Source of the DNA: Humulus lupulus
Lineage: Eukaryota > Streptophyta > Magnoliopsida > Rosales > Cannabaceae
Assembly (NCBI RefSeq): GCF_963169125.1
Contig: NC_084794.1
Location: forward strand, 113,002,358-113,066,357
Length of the DNA stretch: 64,000 nucleotides
Reading direction: 5' to 3'
Both the position numbers and the translations under genes were made by a program. The notes beneath the pieces are model-generated. The model searched no databases, was not told the origin of the DNA, and saw only the letters and a program-made list of their open reading frames with translations. This document shows positions 44,700 to 56,938 of this stretch, one piece after another. Position 1 is the first letter of the stretch. Every line of letters starts with the position of its first letter.

Positions 44700-44862
44700 C
44701 ATATTATCACATAAAAGCTAATATAATCACACAAGCATCATTAACCATATAATCATGCATTTAAATCAATATATTCATGCGAACCACATTTAACTCAATA
44801 ATGCCCTCTCGGCACACTAATCAAGGCCCTTAAGCCTCATTAGCGAATTTGGGGTCGTTACA
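42517..44862 (-). repeat. Tekay LTR (5' in element orientation), 2346 bp
   Basis: TGTAACGCTCTGGATAGCC to GGGGTCGTTACA, collinear with 35141-37473. It carries an expanded CA/TA microsatellite at 44663-44699 that is shorter and interrupted in the partner. The GC-rich motif cluster recurs at 43650-43770. Confidence 0.97.
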
Positions 44863-47716
44863 GGCACCTTAGGACTAAGGCTTGCATGGGCCATGCATAA
44901 GGCCAAACGTGAGCCATAAGATTAGTACAAGAGTTTAGGCTCGGGTTTGAGTATTTTAGAGTTTGGAATAATATTTTCAAGAGATAAAAGATGTTTAAGC
45001 TATCATTGACGTTCTAATAAAGCTTAGGGGTCGATATTAAAGGCTCGGCTCAGGATTTTGGGCTCAGGGCTCATAAAATAATATTGAGGATTCATTATAA
45101 ATTTAAGGATATAGGAAGTATTTTCAAGGACTAGAAAATACTTTAATAAGTAAGTTGTGATTATTTTCACATTTGGGACTCGGATATGATGACAGAGTTC
45201 GGGAATTGGGACGCGCGGCTCAAGATTTGAGCTTGGGGATCGATAATTCATAACTTGAGATATAATTGGAGTTCGGCAATGAAATTTCAAACATATAATA
45301 ATATTAAATTATTATCTAGAATAATAATTTTTTATGTCTACATTAGGTTTCCGAGATGGGTATTTTGGTAATTTTACCCCGAGGGCTCGAGTTTGGGCCG
45401 AAAGTCGAGAATGGGAATTTGGGATAGGTTTTATTAAATTCTAAATCTAAAGGCTTAGTAATATTATAAACTAAGTTATATGTCCTAATTTGTTGATAGG
45501 ACATAGAAGCGATCAGAAACACTCACAAAAGCAGTTTCAAGTAAAGTTAAGGACTTGAGGTAAGAAAGTATACACCAAGAGTAACTTAGTTATGTGAAAT
45601 TGTACATTTTAGTATGATTTGTATGTTTCTAGAAAGTTATTAGGACTATATATGGGATGATATGGTAAATGGAACACATAATATTACCCATCAGTAGGGG
45701 TTGAATGCAATAGCCAAGATAAGAATGTGACTGCAATTTGTGTTTGTATTGTGATTGCTAAGGCACTATGTAGATGTGTGAACAATTATAGTTGTATTTT
45801 AGAACAGCCACTATACAGGGTTCATCATCGTGGGAAGTGGAGTTTACTACTTGGGTATGGTAAGTGGAATTCTCTTGAGTGCGGAGGTCTCGAGGCTGAT
45901 CACCTCACAATAAAGCCCAATGACACAAAAGATGGTTTGATGCAATATGTTTGCAATACTCATGACTATGTGATTTTTTCTGAGATGTATTGCCAGTTAA
46001 ATTTTCAGTTATAGTGTGTAGCGTCCCGATTCGTGGTTATTAGTTCAAGCCGGGATTTAGTTGGAAACTCGTAGAAATAGTTATGGATTTTATAAGTTAA
46101 ACCTATGGTTTAGAAATATTAATTTTATCATAAGGTTAGATTAATGAATATAGTCCTAGAAATATTATTTATTATAACTTAAGGTTTAGATAGAATTATT
46201 AAGAGCGTGACACTTGTCACATGTATGATTATTAAGGATTTAAGCATTTTAGATGAATAAGTTTATTAAAGGATAGATCTAGAAGGTCTAGAACCTTCCC
46301 TCGTCTGTTAGGATTACGTTTTACTCAGTCAAGGTGGTTTTAACAAACTTCAAGTGTGCTGAAAGTGTGCAAAAACGTGTTTAAAATATCAGCGTATGCT
46401 GATATATCACAGCTATAGAGGCCGATATATCGCCTATGATTGATACAGAAAACACGTCGACTTCGCACGAACAAAACCACAGACCCTAGGGGCATAGGTA
46501 GGGGCGATATATCACCTAAGGTAGGCGATATATTGGCTCCAGTAGCCATTTTTGAATTTTCATAAAATCCTGAACTAGAAACAACCCTCAACAACTTTGA
46601 CTCGTTCCTGAACGTCTTTGACCGAATTCTGGGCATCTGTTGAACAGATAGTTCAAATTTATTCAATTTTTAATCATTTATTTATTCATTTTAAAAGGAG
46701 TTAGTTTCTATAATGACCCAACTATTTCTAAGACTTAGATCATTAAACCTACTAGACATTACTACTACTTGTGAAGAGAACATACATGAGAAAAAAATTC
46801 ATAACTTTATTGAAAACTTTAAAATAATATTTGTAATAGATAAATGAGCTCATTGTTTTAAAATAAAACATAACTTTAAATGAATTTGTTTACAAAGCTA
46901 AATGCGGAAAATACATAAAAACGTAATTTTAAGAGACTAAAGAAAATAATGTCGTCCTCGAATCGACACGCAGCCCATCCACTCCATTCACCTCAACACA
47001 CATGCTAAGCCTCCAAGAATCCTTCCGCCTTTGTATCTATTTTCCTGCATCAAACTAAAAGTAAAGGGGTGAGCCTAATGCCCAGCAAGGAAAAACTACT
47101 AACAACGTAAAACATATACATAAATTATATCATAACCACATATACTATAAACATATGTCATATAATACTACAATGGCCATTATACTACTTGGGCTTGTTA
47201 ACTAGGCAATTCATATGCCCAATAGATTTTTGGGGCTTGCTAGCTAAGCAAATCATATGCCTATAAATTATTGGGGCTTACTAGCTAGACAAGTCATATG
47301 CCCAAGGTCTATAAACATACTATACATAATGTTAACATACAACATAAGATGACATAACATATAACATAACATATCATACAAGATCTATCATATTTGTCTT
47401 ACCAAAACCGGGATTTTTTAGAACAAATGCGGGACTTGGAACACTCCTAAAACCAAAAATAAGAATGGTGAGAATTTCTAAAGAGTAAAGAATAAATGTG
47501 GGAACTAAACCTTAAAAAAGAAACTTACCAAGAAAGATCCTTAAGTTTCAAAAACCTAGTAAAAAACCAATATCAAAAGTTTTTTTTTTTTTTTTTTGAA
47601 CAAAAGAAAAATTTTATTCAAAAACCAACCAAAATGACAAGACAAAAAGAGCAGCTGCTACAGACCAGCAGACAGCAAACTCAAACAAACAACAAGAAAA
47701 AACTACACAGAACCAA

Positions 47717-50700
47717 CTACCAGCTTTCTACAATCTTACGTAAATATACATCCCTTTTTCTATGAGAGAAAGAACCCAAACGCAAAACTCTATACTTAAC
47801 TACATCTTTGATTTCCAAACTAAGGCTGTTGGCCATTTTACAAATTGATTCGAAAATACAAATGTTTCTGTTGCACCAAATGAAGTACCAGGAAGCTGAT
47901 ATAACAGCATTAATTATCTGGTTCTTCAAGCTGTGTTTAGCCAATAAGCACCAATGAGTGAGCTCCTCATAAGATTTAGGCCAATGGAAAACACCCAGCC
48001 ATCTACCGATTTCCTCAAACACTCTCCTGGAATATATACACTCCATAAACAAATGGCTATGGGTTTCCACGCCAGAATCACACACAGGGCAGAGAACAGA
48101 GGTAATATGCATAAACCGGCACAAGTGGTCTCTAGTAAGCAGCTGATTATTAAAAATCTGCCAGTAAATGAACCTGTGCTTGGGCATAATAAGCTTGTTC
48201 CAAACTGTCTCAGCAAAACCCACAGAATGCGCAGTAACAAGAGAGAAATAGAAGTGTTTACTATGAAATTTACTTCCCTTAACAGCTAGCATCAAGCTAC
48301 CCTCATCCATAAAATGTCTCAGCCTCAATAATTTCTTGATATACCAGCTCATAGCCTGACTAATAGGCACATTCCAGACGCTAAACTCCTTCAAATAGAT
48401 GGAACTAATCCATTTGACCCACAGGCAGTCTTGCTTGGAAGAAATCGCCCACATAAAGTTAGCCATCAATGCCAAGTTCCATTTCTTACCCTCACGGAAG
48501 CCAATACCACCCAGCTTTTTAGGGAGACAAACTTTTTCCCACGAAGGGAGATGCATCTTACTTCTATTCCCATTAGTTCCCCAAAGAAAATCCCGACAGC
48601 TCTTATCAATGGCAGCAGTAATCTTGGAAGGAAGAATGAATATACTCATCCAAAAATTCCTAATACCAAGCAAAACTGAGTGTATGAGTTGGGCACGACC
48701 AGCAAAAGACAAGTTCCTACTCGCCCAAAAATTAAGCTTCTTGTTCAACTTATCCAGAATCACCCCACAGTCTGAAGCTTTCCACTTGGTAGGCCGAAGA
48801 GGAACTCCCAAGTACTTCAAAGGAAAGGAGCCTTCTTCCATTTGCAACATCTCAAGAATCTGATCTTTGATAGAATCCTTCACCCCTCCAAAATAGATAT
48901 GGGACTTAGATTTATTCGCAGAAAGCCCAGTAGAATCACAAAACGCAGAGAAGGCTTCATGAATCTTACTCACTGAACTGACATTACCTTTACAAAAGAT
49001 AATCAAATCATCTGCAAAACAGAGGTTAGTCAACCTAAGATATTTACACAAAGGATGATAACCAAAGCCTTTCTTGTCAGAGTAATGAGCTAATAAACGA
49101 GTGAGGTACTCCATAATGAGCACAAACAAGAGAGGAGACATGGGGTCCCCTTGCCTTAGGCCTTTTTCCCCTTTGAAAGAGACCTGAATTCTCCCATTCA
49201 TTAACAGATTGTACTTGGTACCTTTTAAGCAAACTAGAATCCAGCCAATAAATCTAGAGGGAAAACAAAGATGTTTAAGCAACTCCTCCACAAAATGCCA
49301 ATCAACTGTGTCGTAAGCCTTACTCAGATCAATCTTCATTAAACATCTAGCTGAAATATTCTTTCTAGTATACCCTTTGAGGAGATCTTGGAATATCATA
49401 ATATTATGAGCTAGAACTCTATTTTTAATAAAAGCCCCTTGATTACTATGAACAAGAAAGGGAAGCACTTCCGAAAGTCTAGAGCAAATCATCTTCTATA
49501 TACACTTATAGAGAGTGTTACAACACGCAATAGGACGATAGTCACTAGCTGAACTTAGATTAGCAAGCTTAGGAATAAGAGAAATCACAGTTTCATTCAG
49601 ATCCTTCGGCAAGTAACCATCCTGAAAGAAATCCAACACAGCAGAAGTAATCTCAGCACCAATATCTGACCATAACCCCTTAAAGAATCCCGAGCCAAAA
49701 CCATCCAAACCAGGACTTTTATAGGAGTGAATGCTAAATAAAGCCTTCTTCACATCATTCTTGGTAAAAGGTCTCAGAAGTTTGACTTGGAGATCCAGAG
49801 ACAATCTGTTTCCCTGCATGAAACAGCTTTTATCAATCTCCACTGAAGCCAAATTTCCTTTCCCCATAAACTTCTTGAAATGAGACAGGAAATGCTCAAC
49901 AACTTTAGAATAATCCTCTTTTGTTTTGCCTCCTATTGTGAAGGAAGAAATTCTATTATCAACTCTTCTTTTTCGCATAAATGCATGAAAAAATCTCGAA
50001 TTATCATCACTAAACTTAATCCAATTAAGTTTACTCTGCTGTTTGAGAAAACTGGCATAACAGCTCTGCAAAACTGAAACATTGAGCTGGGCTTGAGTAA
50101 CCGATTGAAGCAGAGACAGATCTGAAGGATTAGAAGCCAGAGCCTCCTGAACTCTACTATACTCCTCCTTGGCCTTCTTATAGCTCAAAACAATATCACC
50201 AACCTCCTCTCTGTTAAACCTTTTCAAAATATGCTTCACCCGATATAATTTCTGAACTATCTTGCAAAGACCTCCACCAGAAACAACTGGCACATTCCAA
50301 CAGCGAAGAACAGCTTCTCTGTAGCCTCTATACTGCATCCAGTGGTTACCAAAAAGAAATGGGATAAATCCCACACTGGTAACTTCTTGATTACGAATCA
50401 CACAGAAACTATGATCAGAAATGCAGTCCCATTTGAAGCGAGCTTCAGTTTTCGGAAAAACATCCAGCCACAGATCATTAATAAACACTCTATCTAACTT
50501 AGAAAAAATATGATCTCCTGCCACCTGTTTGTTCGTCCACTCACTTTGATCCTACAATGAACAAGTTGGGGATCTTCAAGCAATATATCAACCTTCACAA
50601 ATTTAGTTTGCCAAACAACTAAGATCCTACCAGAAACAATAGGACTAGAAAAATAATCCCAATTGTGAAAATTATTCTCAAAATCTTCTTTAATTTTCTC

Positions 50701-50835
50701 ATGTTTCAACTTAGTCTCAAAGAAAGCTCCAAAACCAACCTTATTCTCCCTACAAATACTAAGAATAGCATTTTGCTTATCTTTTTTATTCATACCCCTC
50801 ACATTCCACCCTATCATATTGCAAACTTCCATCAC
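47717..50835 (-). pseudogene. LINE ORF2: endonuclease, reverse transcriptase, zinc-binding domain, broken
   Basis: Starts at the ATG overlapping the ORF1 stop. N-terminal APE-like endonuclease is seen as MIGWNVRGMNKKDKQNAI and FFETKLKHEK. Near 50520-50545 the sequence jumps from HCRIKVSG to a VAGDHIFSKLDRVFIN segment, so the middle of the endonuclease has been deleted, with a frame change. A stop at 49496 interrupts the reverse transcriptase before MICSRLSEVLPFLVHSNQGA. RT motifs follow: LMKIDLSKAYDTVDW, GLRQGDPMSPLLFVL, catalytic CFADDLIIF (near 49005-49030) and PLKYLGVPL. The C-terminal zinc-binding domain has WNKLIMPKHRFIYWQIFN and CPVCDSGVETHSHLFMEC. The true stop is at 47717-47719. No RNase H domain is visible. 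Confidence 0.93.
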
Positions 50836-52194
50836 TGAATTGGGATAGAATTAGTGACCAAATGACCAATCCCTGTATCTTGCAGCACAGCATATCCATT
50901 GCCCGATTTAACCTTTCCTTGAACGAAATCTGACTTGTGAGCAATTACCACCCCTTGTCTAGCACCTCTCCTTCTGGGAGTAATCCAGCTTCCTGCAACC
51001 TCAGCATTCCCTTTTCCAGTTTGCTGAGTAACTTCTGAATTATCCTGAACATCACTAATAACCTTGGAAACATTTTGCTCTAGAGAACTACTAGCCCTCT
51101 CTTCCTCTCCAATATTAGAAGCATTGCAAGCTCTGGGATCAAGATTAACAGACTCAGAGTGTTGTTGAACCTCCTCTGTTTTGGATATGTTCTTGTCTGT
51201 ACTAGTACCTTTCTCATCAGTAGATTTCTTCCTCCAACTCAAACCAGTATTCTTGTTACAATTTGCCAAAATATGACCTAAATTCGAGCAGGCAGCACAC
51301 TTAGAGGGAAGCCATTCATACTCCACCACTTGTTCAGTTATTTGATCCCTTTCATTAATAAAAGAAATAGATTTTGGAGGATGATCCGTAATCTCCATAT
51401 CCACCAATATCCTCGCATATTTCACCATCGATCTACTTTGCGTCACTTTATCCACCATAACCGGCCTCCCAATTGGGCTCACCATAGCACTGAGACTATT
51501 TTTTCCCCAGTATTGCAAACCCAAGCCATTCAGCCGAATCCAAACCGGAACCGACTTGACCATTCTCATAGAGTCCATATCTGGTGTCCAAGGACGAAGA
51601 ACCACTGGTTTTTTTATCAAAGTGTATAACTCCTGTTTCCAAAATCAGGTCCCGTGTAGCTTCATCCCTGAAATTAACAAGGGTAAAACCTGAATGCATT
51701 CTCACTATCTTCTCAACACCCAAGCTGCCCCAAATTCTCTTGACAAATCCTTCAAATACTCTAAAAGGTGGGTTAGCTCCCAGGACAATGCAAACAATCG
51801 CATTCTTCCAGAACGAAGCTTCAGTCTCAACCTCCTCCATATCTAATCGGGCCACAACTTGGTCACCCAATTTCATAGGTTCAGTATAATTCAGACGAGT
51901 AGAGGGCGTGGGTACCTGGTTCGACTTAAATTTACTCCACACTTCCTTAGCAGATCTCTGGAATTCAGAACCCTCCGCATCCTCAGCCCAATTCACTGGA
52001 GTAGGAGGGGAACGATTCGCACTTCCAACCCGCTGCACCTCAACACCACATTCCAGCTCCAGTTCATCACATGGATCATGAAAATCATCATCAGGTAACA
52101 GATCAGATACCTCAACTTGGATCGAAGGGAGGTCGTCCACCACCTCATCAGAAATTTTCGTCGGCTTCGATATACCTTTCTTCTTCCGAGCCAT
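50832..52194 (-). pseudogene. LINE ORF1 (DUF4283-like, zinc knuckle), frameshifted
   Basis: The start chosen is the ATG at 52192-52194 in TTCCCATGGCT (MARKKKGISKPTKI), although the frame is open slightly upstream. The acidic N-terminal part is followed by a DUF4283-like domain (FWKNAIVCIVLGANPPFRVF, FVKRIWGSLGVEKI). A frameshift near 51610 at a CAAAAAAC-like run moves into the frame of 51620-50832. That frame has VPVWIRLNGLGLQYWGKNSL, the zinc knuckle CAACSNLGHILANC (CX2CX4HX4C) and a serine/glutamine-rich tail. ORF1 proteins bind element RNA. The stop codon overlaps the ORF2 start as ATGA at 50835-50832. Confidence 0.88.
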
Positions 52195-54707
52195 GGGAAG
52201 AGAGAGAGAGATATCACACGCCCTTTTATGGTTGATGGTATGATTGTTATTCAATATCAAAAGTTAAGATCTAAATAAAAGGAACTAAAGTAGATTAAAG
52301 AACTGAACTTAGAGAATAGAAATACCTTAGTTAACTTTATGGATTGGTCTAAGTTCAATACCGAAATACACTAATCCTCACTTCCCAAGTACTTTATAAA
52401 GCTTAAGAATGGCAAAGCTTTTTCCCAACCCAAGTGTTTATCACTCTATGGAATCACTAGCACCTTGGAGTCTCTGATCACTGCTTGAAGAGTGAGTGGA
52501 AGGGCTGGGTACTAAGTCCTATTTATAGAGGTAAGGAGTGAAACTAACCCCATTTTGATTTGAATAAAATAATGATTTTAAAATGAAAAAGAATTGAATT
52601 TTCGTCAATCAGAGGATGAAGACTCGGTCAAAACGTTCAGAGGTAGGTCTAAGGAGTGAAGGCTTGATTTTTAAAATTAAAAATATATATATATATAACT
52701 TAGGGAAATATATCAATCCTATGTGGTGATATATCGGCTCTTCCCTAATCCCGAGCCTCAGTTCGTGCAACGTCAACGTGTTTTCTGTATTCTTCGTCAG
52801 GCGATATATCGGCTCCCAGCTGCGATATATCGGTATACGTGAATATTTTAAACACGTAATTTCACTTTTTCAGCATAATTAAGGTTGGATAACTGCTTTG
52901 ACTGAGTCAAAATATGACCCTAACAGTTTCTGGTAGGTGCTAAGGCTGCTATTTCTTTATTTAATCATTAAAATACTTAATTCCTTAATAATCATGCTTA
53001 CGACAAGTATCATATTACTATTGGCTCTATCTAAACCTTAGGTTATAATAAATATCATATTTATGACCAGAAATAATAATCAAACCTTATGTTATAATTA
53101 ATATTCTTAAACTATAGGTTAAACTTATAAAATCCATAACTATTGCTAGGAGTTTCCAACTAAGTCCCGATTTGAACCAAAATCTACGAAATCTAAAATA
53201 CTATAACTACTACTAACTAGCTAACTAAGTAAACATTCTAGGACTCTACAGTTTTGCTCCTTGAACTCTATAAATAGGACCCTTCACTCAACCATTTTAT
53301 TCATCATTCAAGCACAGTTCAGAGCCTCCAAGCTGCTAAGTTCGTTCTAGAGAGAAACACAAGGGTTTTTGGGGTTAAAACTTTCAAATCTAAAGCTTTT
53401 ATAAACACTTGGGAAGTAAGATTTAGTCTGATTTCGGTGTTTGAGGTATAGATTGTAGTTCTAAGCTATCTAAGGTACCGGTAATTTTCAGGTTTAGTCT
53501 ATTTTCATTTTTTTTATTCTTATTCTTTTCTTCAAATCATAACTTGTTATAATGGCTTTTGGTTAGGTGTTTGAGTTTCTTTGAAACTTAAGCGTCTTCG
53601 GTAAGGTACTATCTTGATGGTTTAAATCTTCTATTCATCTTCTTTTCTTTAGAGGACTTGTGGTTTCTTATGTTTGGTTTTAGGAGTTTCCAATCCTGCT
53701 CTTGTCTCCAATATTCCGGTTTTTGGTAAGGAAAATTAGGTAGTTTAGTTTATGATTTAGTTTGTATTTTGTATGACCTAACATTTCAGGTACATCAAAG
53801 GGGTAAGTGTGTCTGGACCTAAGGTGTCCAATGATGTATGACGGACTTATGCCCGGTAGGCTCAGTTGCCACAATTTTATGACGAACCTAAGTTGATGTC
53901 CAGGGCTTAATTGCCTCCCCCTGTATAAGCACTTATCTTTTTATTATATATGACTTGTTATTATGATCTATGACCTATAGTTACAATTATGACTTATGAC
54001 CTATAGTTACAATTATGACTTATGACCTATGATTTATGACTGTGATTATGACTTAGATTATGATTTATGATTATGACTTAGGCTATGATATGACCTATGG
54101 TTTTGTGATATGATATGATTAGTATAAATAAGTTTTTGTTATGACTCTTGTGTAATTTAGGATATGTAGATTAAATGATTATCTGACTAACTCTTGTTTG
54201 TACTTTCCTTACTAGGCTTAGAAGCTCACCCCTTATGATGTTGTTATTTTAGGAGATTGATGATAGAAAGGCCGGTGGCAAGTGGGACCTAGGAGCTTCG
54301 TGATGTGCTCGTGGGGACCATATAGTCGAGGAAGATCAAGCGGGCCTATTTATTTATTTTTATTAAAGAATGGTTTCTTTTAAAGTTTTATTTAAATGTT
54401 GCTCATTTTAAAGGCAGTTATTTTTTTTGTAAACCATGGATCCATATATTTATTTTGAAGTTTTTATTCAATAAAAGAGCAATATTTATAATTATGACCC
54501 AACGTTGTGTTCTCGATAATTTTTGAGAAATTAGGGTGGTACAAGGCATTACATAGTGCTATATGATTAGTTGATATACTAGTTAAATATTTTTGGTAGT
54601 CTTGTTTGTTTTTCTTAGCTTCCTTGCTGGGTTTTATAGCTCATCAGTTACTCTGTGTGTGCAGGTAAGGGAAAACCATGAGATTGGTGTTGGCAGCTGG
54701 TGGAGAT

Positions 54708-56282
54708 TGTTGGGAATAGTGCTCTTAAAGCAATTGTAGTTGACAAATATTTTAAATAAAATAAATAATTGAATTGAATTATTATATATATATAGACTAT
54801 GTACGATATTATGTTGATAATATTAAGTAAATATCAAAAAAATTCAAAATTCATCTATGTGGTCTTAATCTCATATTGGTATGAGAGGATTAAGATTGAG
54901 ATAATGAACTTGAAACAATTCGCAGTAAAATAAAGTTATGGAATCTTTAGATTAATTACTGCTAGTACAGTTTACTAGTATTATGAATACAAGTGACCTA
55001 GATCAGGGTCAGTAGTGTAGTAGGACACTTTAGTGAAGGTACTTTATATATAGTGATATATAGAATTGGACCAGATGTGATTTGTTAATACTTGTTTAAA
55101 CACTGTTTTGTAGTATCAATCAAACACATAAAACGATGATCATATACACGATGATCTTAATCCTGAGGTTACTATGAACTCCTATATATATCATCTGATC
55201 CTTTGATACATGCGTTAAGGTTTGAGGGAATGATCAAGCTGAGAGCAATTATTTTGGGGACTCAATGATATATATGGTTGGGGACATAGTTTAACAGATA
55301 TGGAATCTATACCTTCTTATAGATTGAATAATGGTTCCCTATTGGGTTGACTTTTGGGACTGAAAAGGTAATGAGCGCTCACGTCACAAACTTGTTGTGA
55401 CACATCCTTCACTAGTAAAGTCAATGGTACACTAGGAACTTAATATAGTTAAAAGGGTAAAACGAAAGGAACCATTAATAGAGGATTATCGTTGTATGTA
55501 ATGATTTTATCAATGAACACTTTATTCTATAATTATCAAGAGTTCAATCTCATATTTATAGTGGAATAATCATGAGATTAATAAATATAATTAGTTAATC
55601 AAAGAGCTTTGATCAATAATCTAATATTTATTGGAGCTTGAAATTTTATGTCCATAGGTCCCCAGGGTGGCTCTATCAACACTATATCAAGGTAAGAGTT
55701 GATACAAGGGTAAAACTATAATTTGAAAATTTGAGAAGAATTTTATTCTTCGTGTGAAATATACAACTATATGATAATTGAGGTTGAATAATTAATTTGG
55801 AATTAATTATTAAATTTTGAAAATATATTTATTTATTTAAATATTAAAATTTTGAAATATATATAATAAATTAATTTTTAAAATTAATTATTTTATTTGA
55901 GTGGGAGAAAATAAAAATGGTAAGGCAAACTAGTTTTGTTTTTATTAATTTTTAAAAAGATGATGATAATGATGATCATTAATTTGAATTTTGAATTTAA
56001 AATTTAAATTTGAATTATGGTTGTGATTTTTTCCTTAAAAAGATGATATCATATTTTATGGGAGAGATTTATTTAAATAAATAAAAGAAAATAGGAAAAA
56101 TGCAACATTCCCTTAATGGGAATAATGCTGCACGCATAACACAGTCCAAGGACTGTGCCATGCGTGCGTGTGGTACTTATAAAGTATTAGTATTAATTTT
56201 TTCATATTTTTATTTATTTAATTAATAATTTGAAAAAAGATTTTTCAAATTTGGTAAGTTAGATATTACCTAAATCTATTCC

Positions 56283-56330
<48 letters not shown>

Positions 56331-56923
56331 GAATAATGGTGTAATATACAACCTATATATATATTATGTGATAATAAGAGAAAAAGAATGGTGATTCAGA
56401 AGAGATTCAGAAAATTGTAAGACAAGAAATTCTTCATATTCTTCTCTTATTATTCCAACATTTCTCAAGCCATAATCCAAGTTCTCATGTGTTGAGATGA
56501 ACTTGTGATTTCTAAATTACAAACATTTGTTCTCTATGTGCCCACTCACATCTTGAGGTGTAGAGAACACTCAAGAAGATCGTGGTCTAAGTACTCAAAG
56601 CATTGGATAGGAAGATCGTTATTCATACGAAAAGACTCAAGGACACTTGATAAGCTTCAAAAGGTAAATATTTTTGTCCTTAAATATTTATATACATGTG
56701 CATGTAATATATAGTTGTGAGTATGTATATCTATGTTTATATATACATGTATAGGCGTGTATTTATATATAAGTTGCTTGATTAATAATATTGTATATTA
56801 ATTGTTCCTGCATATATTCTTAAACGTATAAACTGTTTATATGAGCGGTGAGAAAAAAAAATTGTTGTTAATCAACGAGCCCACCGTGCAATTTCCTTGC
56901 ACACTCTGAATATTTTTCCAACA
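54708..56923 (+). repeat. 5' LTR of another copia element, 2216 bp
   Basis: TGTTGGGAATAGTGC to TTTTTCCAACA, immediately followed by a primer site. The 5-bp flank at left is GAGAT; its partner lies outside the window. It contains CTCATGTGTTGAGATG and GATAGGAAGATCGTT, related to the fragment at 32331-33010, and a (TAT)16 microsatellite at 56283-56330. No gene is present. Confidence 0.88.
56283..56330. repeat. (TAT)16 microsatellite
   Basis: Forty-eight bases of perfect trinucleotide repeat inside the copia LTR. Confidence 0.97.
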
Positions 56924-56924
56924 A

Positions 56925-56938
56925 TTGGTATCAAGAGC
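56925..56938 (+). promoter_or_regulatory. Copia primer-binding site
   Basis: TTGGTATCAAGAGC starts one base after the LTR. It matches the initiator-Met tRNA complement TGGTATCAGAGC apart from one inserted A. Confidence 0.85.

Larger units (their letters stand above)
35141..44862 (-). mobile_element. Complete Tekay-type chromovirus (Ty3/gypsy), 9.7 kb, defective
   Basis: LTRs at 35141-37473 and 42517-44862 and a perfect TSD GGCAC (35136-35140, 44863-44867) define it. On the minus strand a perfect primer site is followed by gag with zinc knuckle, protease, reverse transcriptase, RNase H, integrase and a C-terminal chromodomain, then a polypurine tract. Reverse transcriptase before integrase and the chromodomain make it a chromovirus; long LTRs and the sequence style fit Tekay/Del. 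Gag and pol contain stops and single-base frameshifts. It is nested in the long LTR at 33494. Confidence 0.96.
47582..52251 (-). mobile_element. Full-length LINE (L1-like non-LTR retrotransposon), 4.7 kb, defective
   Basis: Oriented minus, with a poly(A) tail seen as T17 at about 47581-47597. It is flanked by a 14-bp TSD CAATATCAAAAGTT (47568-47581 and 52252-52265). Two coding regions are present: ORF1 with a zinc knuckle (52194-50832) and ORF2 with endonuclease, reverse transcriptase and a C-terminal zinc-binding domain (50835-47717). The clear 5' end next to the TSD indicates an insertion that was not 5'-truncated. ORF1 is frameshifted and ORF2 has an endonuclease deletion and a stop. Confidence 0.95.
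46709..53250 (-). mobile_element. Inner solo LTR of the same family, opposite orientation, split by a LINE
   Basis: Pieces 46709-47581 and 52266-53250 (about 1.86 kb) read on the minus strand from TGTAGAGTCC (53250) to GGGTCATTATA (46709), the last base pair probably a mutated CA end. TSD GTTTC (46704-46708) / GTTTT (53251-53255) has one mismatch. The sequence is homologous to the outer LTR in reverse (for example AAACTTATAAAATCCATAAC at 53124 against 46083-46103), so outer and inner LTRs form a large imperfect inverted repeat. Confidence 0.88.
46017..54553 (+). mobile_element. Outer solo LTR (gypsy type), about 2.0 kb, split by an inverted relative
   Basis: Pieces 46017-46708 and 53256-54553 join into about 1990 bp starting TGTAGCGTCCCGATTCG and ending AAGGCATTACA, with a perfect TSD TAGTG (46012-46016, 54554-54558). 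The join restores GGAGTTAGTTT next to TGCTCCTTGAAC, parallel to the inner LTR's GGGGTTAGTTTCACTCCTTA. CTCTATAAATAGGACCC (53270-53286) gives a TATA box in plus orientation. There is no internal coding sequence. The part at 53950-54130 consists of degenerate TATGACCTATAGTTACAAT repeats. Confidence 0.9.
33494..54707 (+). mobile_element. Long gypsy-type LTR (TATAATAACCC start), split by several insertions and truncated at right by copia
   Basis: Pieces 33494-35140, 44868-46016 and 54559-54707 become contiguous when the bounded insertions are removed (TSDs GGCAC and TAGTG). The left end TATAATAACCCGG resembles the TGTAA.NACCC starts of the other gypsy LTRs here with one G-to-A change. Near the right end CTTGCTGGGTTTTATAGCTC and TGTGCAGGTAAGG parallel the terminal part of the Tekay LTRs (CTTGCTGGGCTTTGGCTCAC, GTGCAGGTAAAGG), giving plus orientation. 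About 2.9 kb is visible before the copia LTR at 54708 cuts it. Open frames at 34055-34330 and 45727-46014 have no recognisable domain and are not called genes. Whether it is a solo LTR cannot be decided here. Confidence 0.6.

Noticed and set aside
45727..46014. Open frame of 95 codons in the long LTR
   Set aside because: No recognisable domain; it lies wholly inside LTR sequence and ends at the TSD of the next insertion.
47954..48863. Several plus-strand open frames within the LINE
   Set aside because: Shadows of ORF2; the reverse transcriptase motifs are on the minus strand.
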